64,000 bases of DNA from Pholis gunnellus (Eukaryota; Chordata; Actinopteri; Perciformes; Pholidae): assembly GCA_910591455.2 (NCBI GenBank), contig OU342814.1, positions 16,921,303-16,985,302 of the forward strand, in the 5' to 3' direction. Shown here piece by piece: positions 61,781 to 64,000 of this stretch (its first letter is position 1; each line of letters opens with the position of its first letter). The position numbers were made by a program, and so were the translations under genes. A model generated the notes under the pieces. That model was not told the origin of the DNA, searched no databases, and saw only the letters and a list, made by a program, of their open reading frames with translations.

Positions 61781-64000
61781 AAAGTAACCCAAATTTATCC
61801 AAATTTCCGGTTTGCTGAATAATATTTTGGGTGAGCTTTTAATCAAAATACAGCAAAAAAAAACTAAAAACAGCCATTCAATATGAATGAAATCGCTGAA
61901 TCACTCCCTCAAATCTGAATGGAAGAAAGGCCCAAGACTTCCAGCCCTGCTTGGTGACCCGGACTGCTGTTGCTTTGTGACGCGTGCGATGTAATAATGT
62001 GCGCCTTCATATCCACACTTGGTGGTGCTTTTTCTCTGCTGGCAGCCTGAACCCCCGGCAGCGTCTTCCGTTTCCCACCGCTCCGTCTGGAAGGCTTCTT
62101 TACATCTCGCTCCGTTGTGCTCTTTTTCCATCCCTCCTCTTCCACTCCTTTTTTTTTCCCCTTCTCTTCTTCAAAAAGACTGGAAAACGAGCGAGAAATG
62201 GAGAGTTCCACTGTCAGATTTAGAAAACCCTTGTTATCGAGTTTTGGGATCCTCCTTGAGCCTCTCCTGGCTCGGCGTCGCCATGGCAACTGTTAAATGC
62301 AACAGGAGCAGGATATCAAAAGCTTTTGTTCTTCTGTACCAAAAGCAATAACGGCGGGTTTACGCTCACCGTGCTGTCTGCCGACCTTGTTGTGACCGCA
62401 GCATTTGTCTCACCTGATTTTGTCAATTATACAACAACACCAGCGGGTTTTAACTGCGGCTTAAAATCAAGTCTGAAAACCGACAAAAACACAGAATGCA
62501 AACGGTTAAAGATCGCTGGTTTATTTTTAGTCCATACTGAATTAACATGAGTCACAGATGCACTGGCTGTTAATTGTTCTCCCCGCTAAATTAGTACCTC
62601 AGAAATGGATGTATGAGGTGCTAATAAGGCTTAACTATACCACTATAGCTATTGTGTGAGGAATGACAAAGATCACACTATTCCCACAGTAAAGCATCAG
62701 GCAAAAGACATTTTATCACGTGATGTAAATTCCTGTTTTTCGTGCTTGATGTGTTTATTCACAATAAATGCGTTCAGCAAGCTGTAGCAGGGTGAAACAG
62801 TCTAGAGCTGTGGCTCTATCAGGACCCGAATGGTGCCAGTGACAGAAAAACCGATGTCGTTTTCAATTAAATGAACTTAAATTACAGTTTATTAATTGAA
62901 AAGGAGGGAAGGGGGGGGTCTGCGTCCGTCACTGTCTCTTTTGTCCTCAGGTGTTTGTATGAATCGGATGATGTATTTTGAGATCGGGGATACATCCACA
63001 GTGGAGCCAAGCCAGATGGCTCACGCCTGCTTCCTCCGTGAAATGAGGAATGAAAAGCTCGCTGGTGAATAAAATAGGTAAACTAAATGAAAGATGAAGT
63101 GTGTAATCACAGGCAGAGGAGCTAGCTGCAGCCTCTCCCAGAAAAAGGCCATGTGTTTTAGACCCTTCTGCTGGCTCTCAGCTTGACGATGCACTTAACA
63201 GCAGGATCTGGCTTCCTCCGAAATTGAAATTGTCTGATAGATCGCCACGGAGCTGAGGCTGTGTTTTGAAATGGAGAGCAGATCGCCAATTTAGCTCCAT
63301 TCATGTCAAACTGTGGCCGGAAATCCAGGTTGAGGGAAACATCCTGGAGACGTGTTGCACGAAGAAATGTTTTATCAATGTAATAATACATTGATGATGT
63401 TCACAGTCTTGGTGTTAGTGTCTAGATTTGCATGTTTCAGACCGACGCTGGCTCCTGGTAATTACTTTTACACACTGCTAATTTGCTTTACCGTTTACAT
63501 ATTGGCGGACACGTAGTTGCTGCCTGGATTTTATAAAAAAAGGGAGACAAAACAAGCACTTTGGTTCAGGCTAAGGACAGGTCATGGTTTTGGTCGATTG
63601 ATCGTGTGCCTCGTGCTTCAAGTCGCTGTTGACTTTTTCAATATTAAACCCAGACCATCTTTCCCTAACATTAAGCGAGTGCTGTGATTACCTGAACATA
63701 TAAACAATATAATAATACGACACACGGCTATACAAGCCGACATGGGAAAAGTGGAAATTGCAGAGAAACTAATTAAATCCCATTTTACTGATACGTTCAG
63801 TATCAACATTATGCATTTTGTCATTACGTTGACAAAATCGAACAGTGGGATTTCCGTCAGCAGGTGTTCCACAGTGCTCCACCTCCCTCATTCTTGGTTT
63901 TATGGTTTTTCCCAGGCTGTCTGGAGGCTTTCTACAAGGCCCCAGCCCCATCAGCGGGGGCTCTTGAAGCGGCACACAGAAGGAGTGCGGGGGTGGAGGG

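Larger units (their letters stand above)
55212..64000 (+). other. Probable first intron of the gene starting at 55143
   Basis: If 55143-55211 is a first exon, everything to the right edge is intronic unless the small exon-like frames at 56313-56431, 59520-59561 or 61003-61268 are real. The region has (TG/CA/GA)n arrays, a hAT-like-worded fish repeat at 59660-59945, another at 61460-61780 and otherwise unique DNA. Confidence 0.35.

Overview
This window looks like teleost fish DNA, probably from a spiny-rayed (percomorph-type) fish. It holds two complete multi-exon vertebrate genes on the + strand. It also contains many long (CA/TG)n microsatellites and several degraded interspersed repeats whose wording I recognise from many fish genomes. 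No bacterial-style operons, CRISPR arrays or rRNA/tRNA genes were seen.

Layout. (1) Positions 1-3,540 are upstream non-coding DNA. (2) Positions 3,730-26,782 carry a compact dachshund gene of the DACH1 type, with 11 coding exons and about 615 residues. It encodes a Ski/Sno/Dac-fold transcriptional cofactor with a C-terminal coiled-coil Dachbox. Every junction was placed from reading-frame continuity, splice consensus and recalled family protein sequence. Its introns hold a dense (CA/TG)n cluster and several homeodomain/POU-motif-rich blocks that look like conserved non-coding enhancers. (3) Positions 27,330-30,600 are intergenic and include a 98-bp (CT)n tract, and a CTCF-like site lies about 220 bp before the next start codon. 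(4) Positions 30,826-34,265 carry ubac2, with 10 coding exons and about 354 residues. It encodes an ER membrane rhomboid-like pseudoprotease with a C-terminal UBA domain, and has a 1.4-kb 3' UTR ending at an AATAAA. (5) Positions 35,730-54,500 are gene-poor, with several fish repeats, candidate conserved blocks and one isolated exon-like open frame. (6) At 55,143-55,211 there is a plausible first coding exon of a third gene with a short, very basic N-terminus. I cannot identify its family. The rest of the window (55,212-64,000) would be its first intron, with repeats and a few exon-like open frames.

The two genes are not known to act together. The dachshund product works in the nucleus with Six and Eya proteins. 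Ubac2 works in the ER membrane in protein quality control. Their adjacency probably reflects ancient linkage, since human DACH1 and UBAC2 are both on 13q. The most notable sequence observations are two ubac2 splice acceptors embedded in TG repeats, a dach uORF whose stop overlaps the first ATG, a strong-context ubac2 uORF, the CTCF-like site between the genes, and unassigned exon-like frames downstream. I found no clear new biological system. All functional statements come from reading the sequence and recalled family knowledge; no searches were run.
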